A DNA stretch of 64,000 nt, from the NCBI RefSeq assembly GCF_000144625.1, contig NC_014376.1, forward strand, positions 4,240,501 through 4,304,500, in the 5' to 3' direction. Position numbers and translations under genes: made by a program. Positions 1 to 9,062 of the stretch are shown one piece after another. Below the pieces are notes generated by a model. That model saw only the letters and a list, made by a program, of their open reading frames with translations. It had not been told where the DNA came from and did no database searches. The first letter of the stretch is position 1; each line of letters starts with the position of its first letter. This DNA is from [Clostridium] saccharolyticum WM1 (GTDB lineage: Bacteria > Bacillota > Clostridia > Lachnospirales > Lachnospiraceae).

Positions 1-231
1 TTTATCCCCAAATTGCACGTATGCCCTGGCCTCATTTGTTAAATAATCGGATGCATTGGCAAGGTCAATGCCTAATTGCTTAAACTCTGCTTTTCTTACC
101 TCAGCGGCCCTCATTCCTAAAAAAGAGCTCATTACCTGAATGGATAAGACTACCAGGATCACCGACAAAAAGATGGCGGAACCTCCAAGCATAAGATTTA
201 AAGTGGATTGTTTGATTCTTTTTTTCTGCAT
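1..231 (-). CDS. Methyl-accepting chemotaxis protein, N-terminal part (cut by window edge)
   Basis: The 77 visible codons encode a short basic start (MQKKRIKQ), one hydrophobic segment at about residues 17-36 (the signal anchor of a chemoreceptor) and the beginning of an outer sensor helix with the text 'SDYLTNEARAYVQFGD', a pattern common in four-helix-bundle receptor sensors. HAMP and signalling domains would lie outside the window. The ATG at 229-231 has a strong GGAGGGA site upstream. It starts 22 bases after the stop of the upstream GGDEF/EAL gene on the same strand, so the two are probably co-transcribed. The receptor call is inferred from topology and sensor text only, because the diagnostic signalling domain is not visible. 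Confidence 0.6.
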   Translation of the reverse strand, partial: MQKKRIKQSTLNLMLGGSAIFLSVILVVLSIQVMSSFLGMRAAEVRKAEFKQLGIDLANASDYLTNEARAYVQFGDK

Positions 232-253
232 AATTACATTCCCTCCTCATTCG

Positions 254-2791
254 CTACTGTTCTCTCCGAAACCACTTTTCCACACTTTTTGCATCCCCTG
301 GCTTTGCAAAATAATATCCCTGGATATAATCACAGCCCATATCCTTCAGGATCTGCTTTTGCTCAGCCGTTTCCACTCCTTCAGACACCACTTTCAGGCT
401 CAGGCCATGAGCCAGTTCCGTGATGCTTTTTATTACCTGGTGCTCCGTTTCACTTTCAAGAGCCCTTCCTAAGAATGACTTGTCAATTTTTAATATGTCA
501 ATGGGAAGGACCGTTAAATAGTTCAGGGAGGAATACCCTGTACCAAAATCATCCAAGGCAATGCTAACGCCAAGAGATCTTAGTTTTTTAAGAATTTCAA
601 TGTTATTCTGGGAAAATTCCAATAGAACACTTTCCGTTATTTCAAGCTCCAGTTGATTTACCGGAAACTGTGTCTCATTGAGCACCTCTTTTAGCAGATC
701 ATAAAAATTCTCATTTCGCAACTGATGGACGGAAATATTTACGGACAGCTTTCCGAACTTGCAGCCGCTGTCGATCCAGGCTTTCCCCTGTTTACATGCA
801 TTTTTTAATATCCAGCTTCCCAGGGGAATGATAAGTCCCGTATATTCGGCCACCGAAATAAATTCAAAAGGCGAAATCATGCCCAATTCCTTTGAATGCA
901 GCCTGGCCAGGGCCTCAACCCCTCTTATTTTATTTCTGAATAAATCCTGCTGGGGCTGATAGTAAATAAGCAGATCGTCCTTTGCCAGGGCTTCTCTGAT
1001 ACATAGCTCCACATTGGATTTTCTGATAATTTCATCATGCATCTGTGCATCATAGATGCAATACTGATTTTTACCGCTTTCCTTTGCCTTGTTAAGAGCC
1101 GTATCCGCATTCCTGAGCACATCATTTGCTGTCTGCCCTGCTTCCATACAATGGACTACGCCTATGCTGACGGATAAATAAACAGACTTTTCCATCAGAA
1201 CAAAAGGAGCTCCGAAAATACTGAGGATGTTCTGACAGAGTTTTTTTACTTCACTCATATCCTTGCAGTCCCTGATAAGTATTAAAAACTCATCTCCGCC
1301 GAATCTTGCCACCATGTTTTTCTGGCCCAGAATCCCGGTCAGACGGTCGCCTACCTGCTGAAGCAGCTGATCGCAGAAATCAAGGCCAAGCAGATCATTA
1401 TGTATCTTGAAATTATCCAGATCGATCATCAGTATGGAATCCCTGCACAAGCTGTTTTCGATGCTTCCTAAGGTCTCCTCAAGAGTGCTCATAAAATTCA
1501 TCTTATTGGGCAGGCCGGTCAGAGTGTCATAAAATGCCATGTATTCAATTTTTGATTCCCGCTGCTTTCGTTCCTCAATATTGGATACCGCCCCTGCCAC
1601 CTTACCGGGAAGGCCTTCCCCGTCAAAATAGACCTTTCCCCTGTTTAAGACCCAGGTATAGGTATCGTCCCGATTTCTGATGCGGTATTCCTGGTTAAAC
1701 TCCCGGGTCTCCCCCTTTAAGCAGGCGTCAAAGGCAGCCCGTACCGCCGGATAATCCTCCTGGTGAATGGTCTCCTTCTGTAAAATCCCGCTGATCCCAT
1801 GGCCTTCCAGGGCATTTCCCGTGATATCAATCCATTTATCAGAGGTGATGATCTCATCGGTAATAAGATTCCACTCCCAAAGCGCATCATTTGCGCTGTC
1901 AAGTGCCAGGGTGTAGCTTTCTTTCAGTCTTTCCAGCTCCTTGTGCAGGCTGGCAAGATGCTGGAGGTTTTCATCCTTTTTAAAAAGTCCCATCTGCATA
2001 TAGATAAGGATCCCCATTAAAAACAGAACCAGCAGCGAGATGAAACCAATCAGCGCACCGTTGGCATTGATGCTGCTCTCCTCTTTTGACAGCTTCATGG
2101 TCCAATACGTATCCATGACCGGAACCTTAACGTGAAAGGAATCTCTGTCCTTCCAGGGAGATTCTCCCCAGATAAGTCCGCCTTTCTTATTGTAAATGCT
2201 GATGTGGTAGGAATTGGGCACCGCCTCCTTGATCACCTTGTCCATGTATGCATTAAAGTTAAATACCACAACGAAAAATCCGTCAAACTCACCGTCCTTA
2301 TAAAGAGGATACCGAATAACCAGCCCCAGCAGATCCTTAGTGCCCTTGAGGATAAAGGGATCATTGACTGTTGTCATTTTGTTTTTGATTGCTTTTTCTA
2401 TCGCATCCTCCACCTCAGGACGCCCCTTAAGGGATACGCCAAGGGTGTAATCAAAGATTTCCGGGTACACCATATCCGTAACCGTATCCTTATCTTTGTG
2501 CTGAATATAAAGGATATCCGGGTTTTCTTCCATGTATTTGCCTGCAAGAATATTAAATTTCCGCTGATCAATATGATCATCAATCTCATAATTATAAGCC
2601 AGGGAGGTTAATACGCCTTCCGTAATGGCTATATGCTGCTGCAAAGAATAGGACACGGATTGTCCGATGCTTGAAAGAAGATAATTGTTTTCTGATTGCT
2701 GGGAACGCAGAAGAACAAAAACAATCGTCATAAAAATCGTAAGCATAATTACCGTCTGTACGGCTATATATCTGGAATATTTATTTCTCAT
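254..2791 (-). CDS. Membrane GGDEF/EAL cyclic-di-GMP enzyme with Cache-like sensor and PAS domain
   Basis: Makes and/or breaks cyclic-di-GMP at the membrane. Order: membrane segment (about 9-29), outer Cache-like sensor (about 30-245), second membrane segment (about 247-268), PAS (about 295-405), GGDEF (about 420-580; intact GGDEF signature near 498-502, metal-site text DLDNFK), EAL (about 600-845). No RxxD inhibitory site is seen five residues before GGDEF. The EAL part keeps its catalytic set: EAL, SVNIS, ELEITES, DDFGTG, LKIDKSF, EGVE, so phosphodiesterase activity is expected; both activities look possible. The frame can begin at a GTG (2800), but the ATG at 2791 has GAGGTGG at proper distance and is preferred. 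Followed by a chemoreceptor gene on the same strand. Confidence 0.88.
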   Translation of the reverse strand: MRNKYSRYIAVQTVIMLTIFMTIVFVLLRSQQSENNYLLSSIGQSVSYSLQQHIAITEGVLTSLAYNYEIDDHIDQRKFNILAGKYMEENPDILYIQHKDKDTVTDMVYPEIFDYTLGVSLKGRPEVEDAIEKAIKNKMTTVNDPFILKGTKDLLGLVIRYPLYKDGEFDGFFVVVFNFNAYMDKVIKEAVPNSYHISIYNKKGGLIWGESPWKDRDSFHVKVPVMDTYWTMKLSKEESSINANGALIGFISLLVLFLMGILIYMQMGLFKKDENLQHLASLHKELERLKESYTLALDSANDALWEWNLITDEIITSDKWIDITGNALEGHGISGILQKETIHQEDYPAVRAAFDACLKGETREFNQEYRIRNRDDTYTWVLNRGKVYFDGEGLPGKVAGAVSNIEERKQRESKIEYMAFYDTLTGLPNKMNFMSTLEETLGSIENSLCRDSILMIDLDNFKIHNDLLGLDFCDQLLQQVGDRLTGILGQKNMVARFGGDEFLILIRDCKDMSEVKKLCQNILSIFGAPFVLMEKSVYLSVSIGVVHCMEAGQTANDVLRNADTALNKAKESGKNQYCIYDAQMHDEIIRKSNVELCIREALAKDDLLIYYQPQQDLFRNKIRGVEALARLHSKELGMISPFEFISVAEYTGLIIPLGSWILKNACKQGKAWIDSGCKFGKLSVNISVHQLRNENFYDLLKEVLNETQFPVNQLELEITESVLLEFSQNNIEILKKLRSLGVSIALDDFGTGYSSLNYLTVLPIDILKIDKSFLGRALESETEHQVIKSITELAHGLSLKVVSEGVETAEQKQILKDMGCDYIQGYYFAKPGDAKSVEKWFRREQ

Positions 2792-2911
2792 CACAGCCAC
2801 CTCGGCACTGGTTCATCTTAACCAGGTAATTAAATGATTGTCTTTCATCGATTGTATACACCTGAATCAGTGAAGCATATTGCCCCTATGGAGCATATAT
2901 GATATTCCATG

Positions 2912-2965
2912 GATAAAAAAAGTAATCTGCTAAGCAAAAGAATACCGCAGATTACTATTTTTATC
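2912..2965 (-). terminator. Intrinsic terminator after the LuxR-type gene
   Basis: A perfect 10-bp inverted repeat (AGTAATCTGC / GCAGATTACT) has an A-run on its left and T-run on its right on the + strand, so it could act in both directions. On the minus strand it follows the LuxR gene stop by about 35 bases and precedes the GGDEF/EAL gene, separating the two transcripts. Confidence 0.8.
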
Positions 2966-2998
2966 ATACTCCATAATGTAGTATATTTAAGCTTTCTG

Positions 2999-5494
2999 TC
3001 AGAATTCCTTTGTATCCAGTTCTGTTTTTGAATGAATATCAAGCTTACTGTACACATTTCTAAGTATTGTTCTGACAGTTGTTTCAGATATACACAACTT
3101 GTCTGCTATCTCTCTTGCCCTTAAACGGTTTCTTGCAAGCAGGGCAATCTCCCTTTCCCTTGGAGTGAGGGGCGTTTTATCTGAAATAATAGCCTTTCTG
3201 ATGATCTTCATGCCCTTTTCATGACGTCTGCCAAGTTCAAGTACCGCATTGATGCCGTCCTTGTCCGGAATAAAGTTCTTCAACGATTCATAAAGAGGGG
3301 CCAGACATCCTGCATCCTGTATCAAGGGGAGATAAACCTTGTCCGGCAGCGCTGCAGCAAGGGCCTGTTTTAAATATTCAAGAGCCTCCAGCTGATGTCC
3401 GTTATTATATTTGGCTATGGCAAGAAATTTCAGATTATATATCTGAGGCAGCATATACTTTATTCTTTTCTCTTGTTTTTTCCCATTATCCAGGAGGAGC
3501 TGGGAAATACCGTAAAGCTCATTATATCTTTTCTCCATGAGCAGGAGCTTTAAATAAAAGATCTGTGCATGGGGAATCACAGGATCATAAAGCATTTTTT
3601 TTATGCTTTCTATGTCATAGAGCCATGGGGCAACGTAATCCTTGATTCCCAGTTCAATGCTTATGACTGACATGCAGCATTCCACCATGTGCAGTACATA
3701 AAGGCTGGTATTTTCCTTTGCATAATCCTGGATCCTCTTAATTGCTTTAAAATAACTCTCCACATCACCTCTTAAGATGGCTATGCGGGCAAGAACCAAT
3801 TCCGAACTAATGCAGATGCTTGCCTGTCTGCTGCCCCTTGCTTCATAAAGAGCCTTATGGCAATGGATTTCAGCTTCATCATCCTTGCCTCTCATAAGCA
3901 TTGCTTCTGCCTGCATCACATGAAAGGCTCCCGCACCGTGCCCTCTGACCAGACGTTGATAGAATGGACTGCTTTCCTCTATCTCCTTCAGGATATGTTC
4001 CAGTTTTCCTGTTTCACGCCAGAACATGCCCAAAACCGTTGGGGAAGCAAACAGCCATGGTGCATCTTCTTTGATCACCTCCGATGGCTGACCCAAAATT
4101 TCCCACGCCCTCTTTTGCCGCTCCTTCATCCTGGACAAATCATTAAACTCCCCAAAGGCTGCCAAAAGCTCATATTCACCATGGATTTTCCGGATCTCAT
4201 CCGGCAGGAAATCCCCTTTACGGTGAACCGTCTGTTCAAGTAAGCTGCAAAGCCTTTGATAAACTTCTGTCTGCCCGTTCATCAGGGTATAATAGCCAAA
4301 GATGATCATGGTAAGAGGATGGCTGCATAAAGTTTTTTCCGGGCATTCATGGACGATCCTGACGATAAGTTCAGACTGGTATTTCTCCCTCTGCTTATCC
4401 GGATATTCAATGCTGAAGGGCAGAGACAAGATCGCGTCAAAATCCCTGATGCGGAAAAAGAACTCGGAAGCCGGATAATACCGGGACACGGCTACACAGG
4501 ACGTTCCGGCTCTCCGGAATGTTCTGTTCTGATAATCCTCCGGCATTTCATTATAAAAGCGGTTTCGCAGATAATCCTGTAAAATACTGTGCATGCTGTA
4601 GCGGTACTTATCTGGAAGATATCTGATAAATTCATTATTCTTAAGAATCTCAATAATCTTATCAGGCAGAACCTCCTGATTCAGCATAATGGCTGCCTGG
4701 CGCGCCGAGAAACTGTCCAGAATCGATACCGACAGAAAAAAGTCCCTTTCTTGCGGCGTAAGATTATTCCAGATCGCCCTTTCCACCAACTGTTCAATGT
4801 CAGCAGCAGGGTCAAAAAAACCGGTTTCTTTAAAATTAATCATGTGCAGACGGATGGCAGACACCCAGCCCTCAGTACTCATGAATATTTTTTCCAGTTC
4901 ATCATCGGTAAGGCGGATCCCTTCCATACGGAACAGGTTCGCGGTGCCTTCTCGGTCAAAGAAAAACGGCGATGCATCTAAGGTATAAATATTATTATTA
5001 TGTATGGAGACCTGCTGCCTTACCTCCAACTGCTGAGTAATGAAAATCATATGGAGCTTAGGATTCCCATGCATGGAAAACACACTTATTAACTCACGGG
5101 GAATGTCACAGTTTACAAGCTGATAATTGTCAACCACTAAATACGTTTCCATCTGGCACGTAATATCCCTAAGATGGGCCGTTATGAAAAACAGCGTATC
5201 CAAGGTAGGCATCTGCATATTCTTTAAATCATCGGCCACCTTAATACTTACATTGGAAAACAATTCACAGATACCCAGCCACGCCATAGAAGCAGGCTCC
5301 CCCAGGCAGGTGTACCAATATTCACAGGCCCCATGAGAGACTTTTTCTCTAAGATACTCCCGGACAGCCGTGGTCTTTCCAAACCCGGATGGTGCCTCCA
5401 CAATGGTCAATGGATGGTGGGATATTTGATCAAGCTGCCTTTTGAGCCTTTCTGAAAAAAAGTACTTATTCCGTTGGTTAAACTTTTTTTGCAT
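2999..5494 (-). CDS. MalT/LAL-type ATP-dependent LuxR-family transcriptional regulator
   Basis: A large (831 aa) signal-transducing ATPase regulator of the LAL/MalT class. The N-terminal NTPase has Walker A 'APSGFGKTT' near residue 35 and a Walker B-like 'TYLVVDN' near residue 120. A long helical, TPR-like middle (about 330-750) probably senses ligand. The C-terminal LuxR-type helix-turn-helix begins at 'LTPREREIALLA' and ends with 'VRTILRNVYSKLDIHSKTEL'. Length and order match the family. The ATG at 5494 has GAGGGAA upstream. It stands alone, between a terminator and a 500-base non-coding stretch, so its target is not indicated by context. The ligand is unknown. Confidence 0.85.
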   Translation of the reverse strand: MQKKFNQRNKYFFSERLKRQLDQISHHPLTIVEAPSGFGKTTAVREYLREKVSHGACEYWYTCLGEPASMAWLGICELFSNVSIKVADDLKNMQMPTLDTLFFITAHLRDITCQMETYLVVDNYQLVNCDIPRELISVFSMHGNPKLHMIFITQQLEVRQQVSIHNNNIYTLDASPFFFDREGTANLFRMEGIRLTDDELEKIFMSTEGWVSAIRLHMINFKETGFFDPAADIEQLVERAIWNNLTPQERDFFLSVSILDSFSARQAAIMLNQEVLPDKIIEILKNNEFIRYLPDKYRYSMHSILQDYLRNRFYNEMPEDYQNRTFRRAGTSCVAVSRYYPASEFFFRIRDFDAILSLPFSIEYPDKQREKYQSELIVRIVHECPEKTLCSHPLTMIIFGYYTLMNGQTEVYQRLCSLLEQTVHRKGDFLPDEIRKIHGEYELLAAFGEFNDLSRMKERQKRAWEILGQPSEVIKEDAPWLFASPTVLGMFWRETGKLEHILKEIEESSPFYQRLVRGHGAGAFHVMQAEAMLMRGKDDEAEIHCHKALYEARGSRQASICISSELVLARIAILRGDVESYFKAIKRIQDYAKENTSLYVLHMVECCMSVISIELGIKDYVAPWLYDIESIKKMLYDPVIPHAQIFYLKLLLMEKRYNELYGISQLLLDNGKKQEKRIKYMLPQIYNLKFLAIAKYNNGHQLEALEYLKQALAAALPDKVYLPLIQDAGCLAPLYESLKNFIPDKDGINAVLELGRRHEKGMKIIRKAIISDKTPLTPREREIALLARNRLRAREIADKLCISETTVRTILRNVYSKLDIHSKTELDTKEF

Positions 5495-6010
5495 TCATTT
5501 CCCTCTATTCTGGTGGGGGAGAATATGAATTTCTGCCTGAAGTTTTGATGCAGAGCCTAATTTCTCTAATGATGATCTACGTATATCCTATTGCTCTGCC
5601 CCAGCCTCCGAAGCTGCTTTTAACACCCCATTATTTCCAGCTTCTTTCCCTGATAAATATCCGGTCATAATATCCTGATTTCCTATAATTTACCACAAAA
5701 ATCGACATTTTTCAACATATTGCGACATGGTCCTCATTGAAATATTCATCAAAATTATATCGATTGGGATTCCAAATAGTTGATCCTGTTTTTATAATTT
5801 TTTTACGGGATTCAAATTAAAGGGTTTATGGGGAAAGGGTATCAATTCCAGTGAAGAAAGACGTTTCGAGAATGAAAAGAACTGGCCGGTATAGGGGAGG
5901 ATATGACCCCTAACCAGGTAAAGGGAATCATAACTGCAGTTATGCTGCCGAACACAGGAAAGGAAGCTCCTTGTGCCGGCAGATAACTTTATACGAGAGG
6001 AATGGGTGGG
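5495..6010. other. Intergenic stretch with no supported gene
   Basis: About 516 bases between the LuxR-type gene and the helicase. It is A+T-rich near the LuxR gene, where that gene's promoter should lie. On the + strand a 27-codon frame starts at an ATG (5903-5905) just after GGGGAGG, but the spacing of about two bases is too short for efficient initiation and the peptide resembles nothing I know. I do not call it a gene. No clear terminator was found for the helicase gene. Confidence 0.4.
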
Positions 6011-8200
6011 TCAGCAGTTCCCTATATTGTTCCCATCCAACAGGGGACTGGCCTCTCCTAAGCAGAATAGGCTGAGTCTGTGGAGTGCTCTTGTACATGC
6101 GATGTATAAAAGCTTTTTATCATCTTTACTGTGGTAGTTTTTCCCATCAGCATCACAGATTAAAACGGAATCAAATTCAAGCCCCTTTGACATATATACA
6201 AGAATTATGAAAACACCGTGTAAATCTGCAGAACCCCCGTTTTTTACTAATTGGACATCGGCCCTGTCCTTTAAGCTCTCAAACAGGGAGAGGGCGTTTT
6301 TTTCCGTTTTGCAGATCAGTCCGATGGACTGGTACCCCATTTCCAGACAAGCATTTACTTCTGTTATGATCCTATTAAGAAATGACAACTGATCCTTTTC
6401 CTCATACCGCCTGGGCTCATCTCCCTTACGGTTGAAGCTCTTTATTTCTGATCTCACCTCCAGGAACCTTATACCATAGTTCAGAATTTCATTTGTACAG
6501 CGGAAGCTTTTGTCCATGGTGACAAGGGTTGATTTTTTCCTATGGAGGATTCTCCGGATTTCCTGGTACAAGGATAAGTCTTCGTTTTTTTCAAGGGTCT
6601 GATTAATGTCTCCTAAAATCGTAAATTTTGCCTTAGGAAACAGAAAATGAAATATTTCAAAATGAAGGGGATAATAATCCTGGGCTTCGTCAATGACTAC
6701 CTGCTTTATGGCTTTGTATTTGTTGGCCCCATATAGCTTTAAATTCAGGTAAGTGAGAATCGTCGCATCGTCATAATACAGCATATCAGTATTTAAATTA
6801 TCCTGGGTATCGGCCAGAATATCATCAATGGAGCCGGGAGGTATGATACCGTCTGCCAGGCTGTAAAAATATTCTTTCTCATGGAACAGCTTTCTATAAA
6901 CATCCTTAAGGTCAAGTTCCATGAATTTCAGCAGTTCTTCTTTCAGCACCACTTGTTCCGTCTTTTTCAACCGGTATTTCTTCGACTCACTGATCAGCTC
7001 CAGAATATACTCCTTTATCAGTTTCAGCCTGCTTCCCAAAGGAGTTTCATTTCTGCCGGATAATATTTTTTCTTTCAGCGCCTCTTTGCTTATGATACAC
7101 TCACCATCATAGATCACATCCTTAAAATCCATCCAGTGATGAGGAAGATCAGCCATAAAACGGTCCAATATCTCCAGAAACTGGCGGGAGGTTTTAAATT
7201 CCATGGATCTCTTGATCCTGTTTCTGTAACTGGTATTGGAGATGAGATTTTCCAGGAATTGATTTCTTGACTGTACCTGTTCATTTTTCAGGACAGAAGC
7301 AATGATATCTTCAAATACCACAGAAACCACATGATCCTCACCCAGCTCAGGAAGCACGTTGGAAATATACTGCTCAAATAAAGTATTTGGAGAGATAATC
7401 AATATATTATCGGCGGACAGCTTATTGGATAAGCCCTGGTACATTAAGTACGCTGCCCTGTGAAGGGCAATGGATGTCTTCCCGCTGCCTGCCACCCCCT
7501 GTACCATCATCAGATCGTTTTCCATATCCCTTATTACGATATCCTGCTCCCGTTGAATGGTTTCAACAATGGTTTTCATCTTAGGCGAAGTATTTTGGGA
7601 CAGAAGCTTCCTTAAAAACTCGTCTACGATCTGTACATCGGCGTCGAAAAAATATTCCAGCTTTCCCTTGCTGATTTCATATTGGCGTTTTAAACTGACC
7701 TGACCAGTTATCCTTCCTCCAGGAGCATCATAAAAAACCTGCCCCAATACGAAACGGTAAAAGACACTAGCTATGGGTGATCTCCAGTCATACACAAAGA
7801 ATTGGTTTGTACTGTCTTTCTTTAAAGAAGAACGGCCAATGTAGATTTTTTCAAATTCTTCTTCATCCTCAAATCGAAAATCAATCCGTGCAAAATAAGG
7901 AGATTGGATCATGTTCTCCAGCCGTGCGATCTTATTTTCCACTGCTTCATAATCTGCAATTTTATCTGCAATCGGATTTGCATATTGGTTCAGAGCTGCA
8001 AGAGCCTCAAAGCCTTCACTGCTCCAAAGGTTTGATATGGAGTGGGAAGTATTCTCCCGCAGCTCCTTCTTGGCAGAAATAATGGCCGACTTATTTACCT
8101 CATTGCGCTCCCTTGCCTGGTCAAGCTGTTCCCTTGCCAAAGCTATGGTTTGTTTGAATCTGGTATTTTCAAATTCTAATTCCATCTGGCTATTTATCAT
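6011..8200 (-). CDS. helD: HelD-type UvrD-like DNA helicase / RNA polymerase-recycling ATPase
   Basis: Superfamily I ATPase of the Gram-positive HelD type, which binds stalled RNA polymerase and dislodges it from DNA. Motifs in order: long N-terminal coiled coil (about 1-100, the arm that enters the polymerase), Walker A 'GVAGSGKTS' near 235-243, 'DEAQDY' (motif II) near 540, 'DKSFRCT' (motif IV), 'MSKGLEFDSVLI' (motif V) and 'YIACTRALHRLSL' (motif VI). 729 aa fits the family. The open frame runs further upstream to 8359, but the ATG at 8200 has AGAGAGGTGG ahead of it and starts the coiled coil naturally, so the longer start is rejected. Single gene. Confidence 0.87.
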   Translation of the reverse strand: MINSQMELEFENTRFKQTIALAREQLDQARERNEVNKSAIISAKKELRENTSHSISNLWSSEGFEALAALNQYANPIADKIADYEAVENKIARLENMIQSPYFARIDFRFEDEEEFEKIYIGRSSLKKDSTNQFFVYDWRSPIASVFYRFVLGQVFYDAPGGRITGQVSLKRQYEISKGKLEYFFDADVQIVDEFLRKLLSQNTSPKMKTIVETIQREQDIVIRDMENDLMMVQGVAGSGKTSIALHRAAYLMYQGLSNKLSADNILIISPNTLFEQYISNVLPELGEDHVVSVVFEDIIASVLKNEQVQSRNQFLENLISNTSYRNRIKRSMEFKTSRQFLEILDRFMADLPHHWMDFKDVIYDGECIISKEALKEKILSGRNETPLGSRLKLIKEYILELISESKKYRLKKTEQVVLKEELLKFMELDLKDVYRKLFHEKEYFYSLADGIIPPGSIDDILADTQDNLNTDMLYYDDATILTYLNLKLYGANKYKAIKQVVIDEAQDYYPLHFEIFHFLFPKAKFTILGDINQTLEKNEDLSLYQEIRRILHRKKSTLVTMDKSFRCTNEILNYGIRFLEVRSEIKSFNRKGDEPRRYEEKDQLSFLNRIITEVNACLEMGYQSIGLICKTEKNALSLFESLKDRADVQLVKNGGSADLHGVFIILVYMSKGLEFDSVLICDADGKNYHSKDDKKLLYIACTRALHRLSLFCLGEASPLLDGNNIGNC

Positions 8201-8294
8201 CACCAATACCACCTCTCTTTTAGAATTGGCAGAATATCTGTTTCCTAAACCGTTATTCAAAAAGTCTAGCACAACAGAAATCAGAAAAACAGTC

Positions 8295-8323
8295 TTGTTG
8301 TTGGCAATTCTGTGTGTTACAAT
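8295..8323 (+). promoter_or_regulatory. Candidate sigma-A promoter (TTGTTG-17-TACAAT)
   Basis: The -35 is TTGTTG (8295-8300) and the -10 TACAAT (8318-8323), spaced 17 bases. The expected start (about 8330) lies directly at the base of the 15-bp hairpin at 8332, so transcription would run straight into a terminator-like structure. It may make a very short RNA or, by read-through, serve the two small genes at 8569 and 8747. Confidence 0.45.
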
Positions 8324-8331
8324 TAAGGTGG

Positions 8332-8378
8332 AAGGGAAGGTGATTGTGCAGATGTTCAATCACCTTCCCTTTTCTCTG
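8332..8378 (+). terminator. Strong hairpin with T-rich tail, directly downstream of a promoter
   Basis: A perfect 15-bp stem (8332-8346 with 8357-8371), 10-base loop, followed on the + strand by TTTTCTCTGTT. The minus strand lacks a T-run. No + strand gene lies upstream, so its natural role could be to end a roughly 50-nt RNA made from the promoter at 8295, or to attenuate the small genes downstream. Confidence 0.65.
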
Positions 8379-8568
8379 TTAGACAGCCTTCCTTCCAGTA
8401 ATGCATAAGCCGAAAAATTCTCTGCTGACTGCGGTCTTCTGTAATTGCTTCTATGCTTCCCTGCCCGGCAGACTGCATTCCGGATATCTTCAACGGTATA
8501 ACAAGAAACTAAGAATAATATCCTTTTACCTGTAGATAATAAGCCTATTACTAATAAGGAGAATAACA

Positions 8569-8718
8569 ATGTCAAAAGACTCACAACTTGATCCAAAATC
8601 CATTCGTAAGAAAAAAGCCAATGGCGGTCCTACCATGGCAGAAAGCGCACTCGATGGGGAAAGCCGGAACACGAAGAAGCAGTCCGGCAGCCGCCATAAA
8701 CCCGGCAACGATAAATAA
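8569..8718 (+). CDS. Small basic hydrophilic protein, 49 aa, unknown
   Basis: Begins MSKDSQLDPKSIRKKKANGG and continues with TMAESALDGES and a Lys/Arg/Gly-rich tail. AAGGAG lies about seven bases before the ATG, a good ribosome site, and the next small gene follows after 28 bases, which supports translation. No cysteines, membrane segment or known domain is seen. The hydrophilic, glycine- and lysine-rich composition recalls small spore or nucleic-acid-associated proteins, but I do not recognise a family. Confidence 0.6.
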   Translation: MSKDSQLDPKSIRKKKANGGPTMAESALDGESRNTKKQSGSRHKPGNDK

Positions 8719-8746
8719 ACCGCATTTTTGCAAAGGAGCAAATGAT

Positions 8747-8986
8747 ATGAATCGTGATAAGCTCATAGCCCAAGTAAAAAACGAATACGCACGCATCGCC
8801 TCAACAGAATCCCAGCAGCATTTCCATCAAACCACAACCGATCTGACACCGGAAGCCTATTATGAAAACCTGTTAGGTATGGCTATCAGTGAAATTAACA
8901 GAGGAACCTTCGACAATTTCAAATCCGGAGAAGAAGTGGTAACTGCTATTGCAAATGATAAGACGTGGCTTTCGGAATGGAAGTAA
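8747..8986 (+). CDS. Conserved-looking small protein, 79 aa, unknown
   Basis: Starts MNRDKLIAQVKNEYARIAS after an AAAGGAGC site; a longer in-frame start at 8588 would overlap the preceding small gene and lacks a ribosome site, so it is rejected. The predicted protein is soluble and largely helical, with the text 'LTPEAYYENLLGMAISEI' in the middle. It ends just before a bidirectional terminator. Probably a two-gene unit with the 49-aa gene. No function can be assigned. Confidence 0.65.
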   Translation: MNRDKLIAQVKNEYARIASTESQQHFHQTTTDLTPEAYYENLLGMAISEINRGTFDNFKSGEEVVTAIANDKTWLSEWK

Positions 8987-9005
8987 CTATCCTTGCTTAC
9001 AAAAT

Positions 9006-9037
9006 AAAAGGCTCAGATTATTGTTTGAGCCTTTTAT
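9006..9037. terminator. Bidirectional terminator between converging genes
   Basis: Stem AAAAGGCTCA / TGAGCCTTTT with a loop of about ten bases. It has T-runs on either strand, serving the small + strand genes and the converging DUF4489 gene. Confidence 0.85.
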
Positions 9038-9062
9038 GATAGATACGTTTATATATTTTGTT

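Noticed and set aside
2132..2611. Long antisense frame within the GGDEF/EAL gene
   Set aside because: The opposite strand encodes an intact, motif-bearing protein; this is a compositional shadow.
8588..8986. A 132-codon + strand frame starting at 8588
   Set aside because: Its first 53 codons overlap the 49-aa gene in another frame and lack a ribosome site; the ATG at 8747 with AAAGGAGC is the real start.
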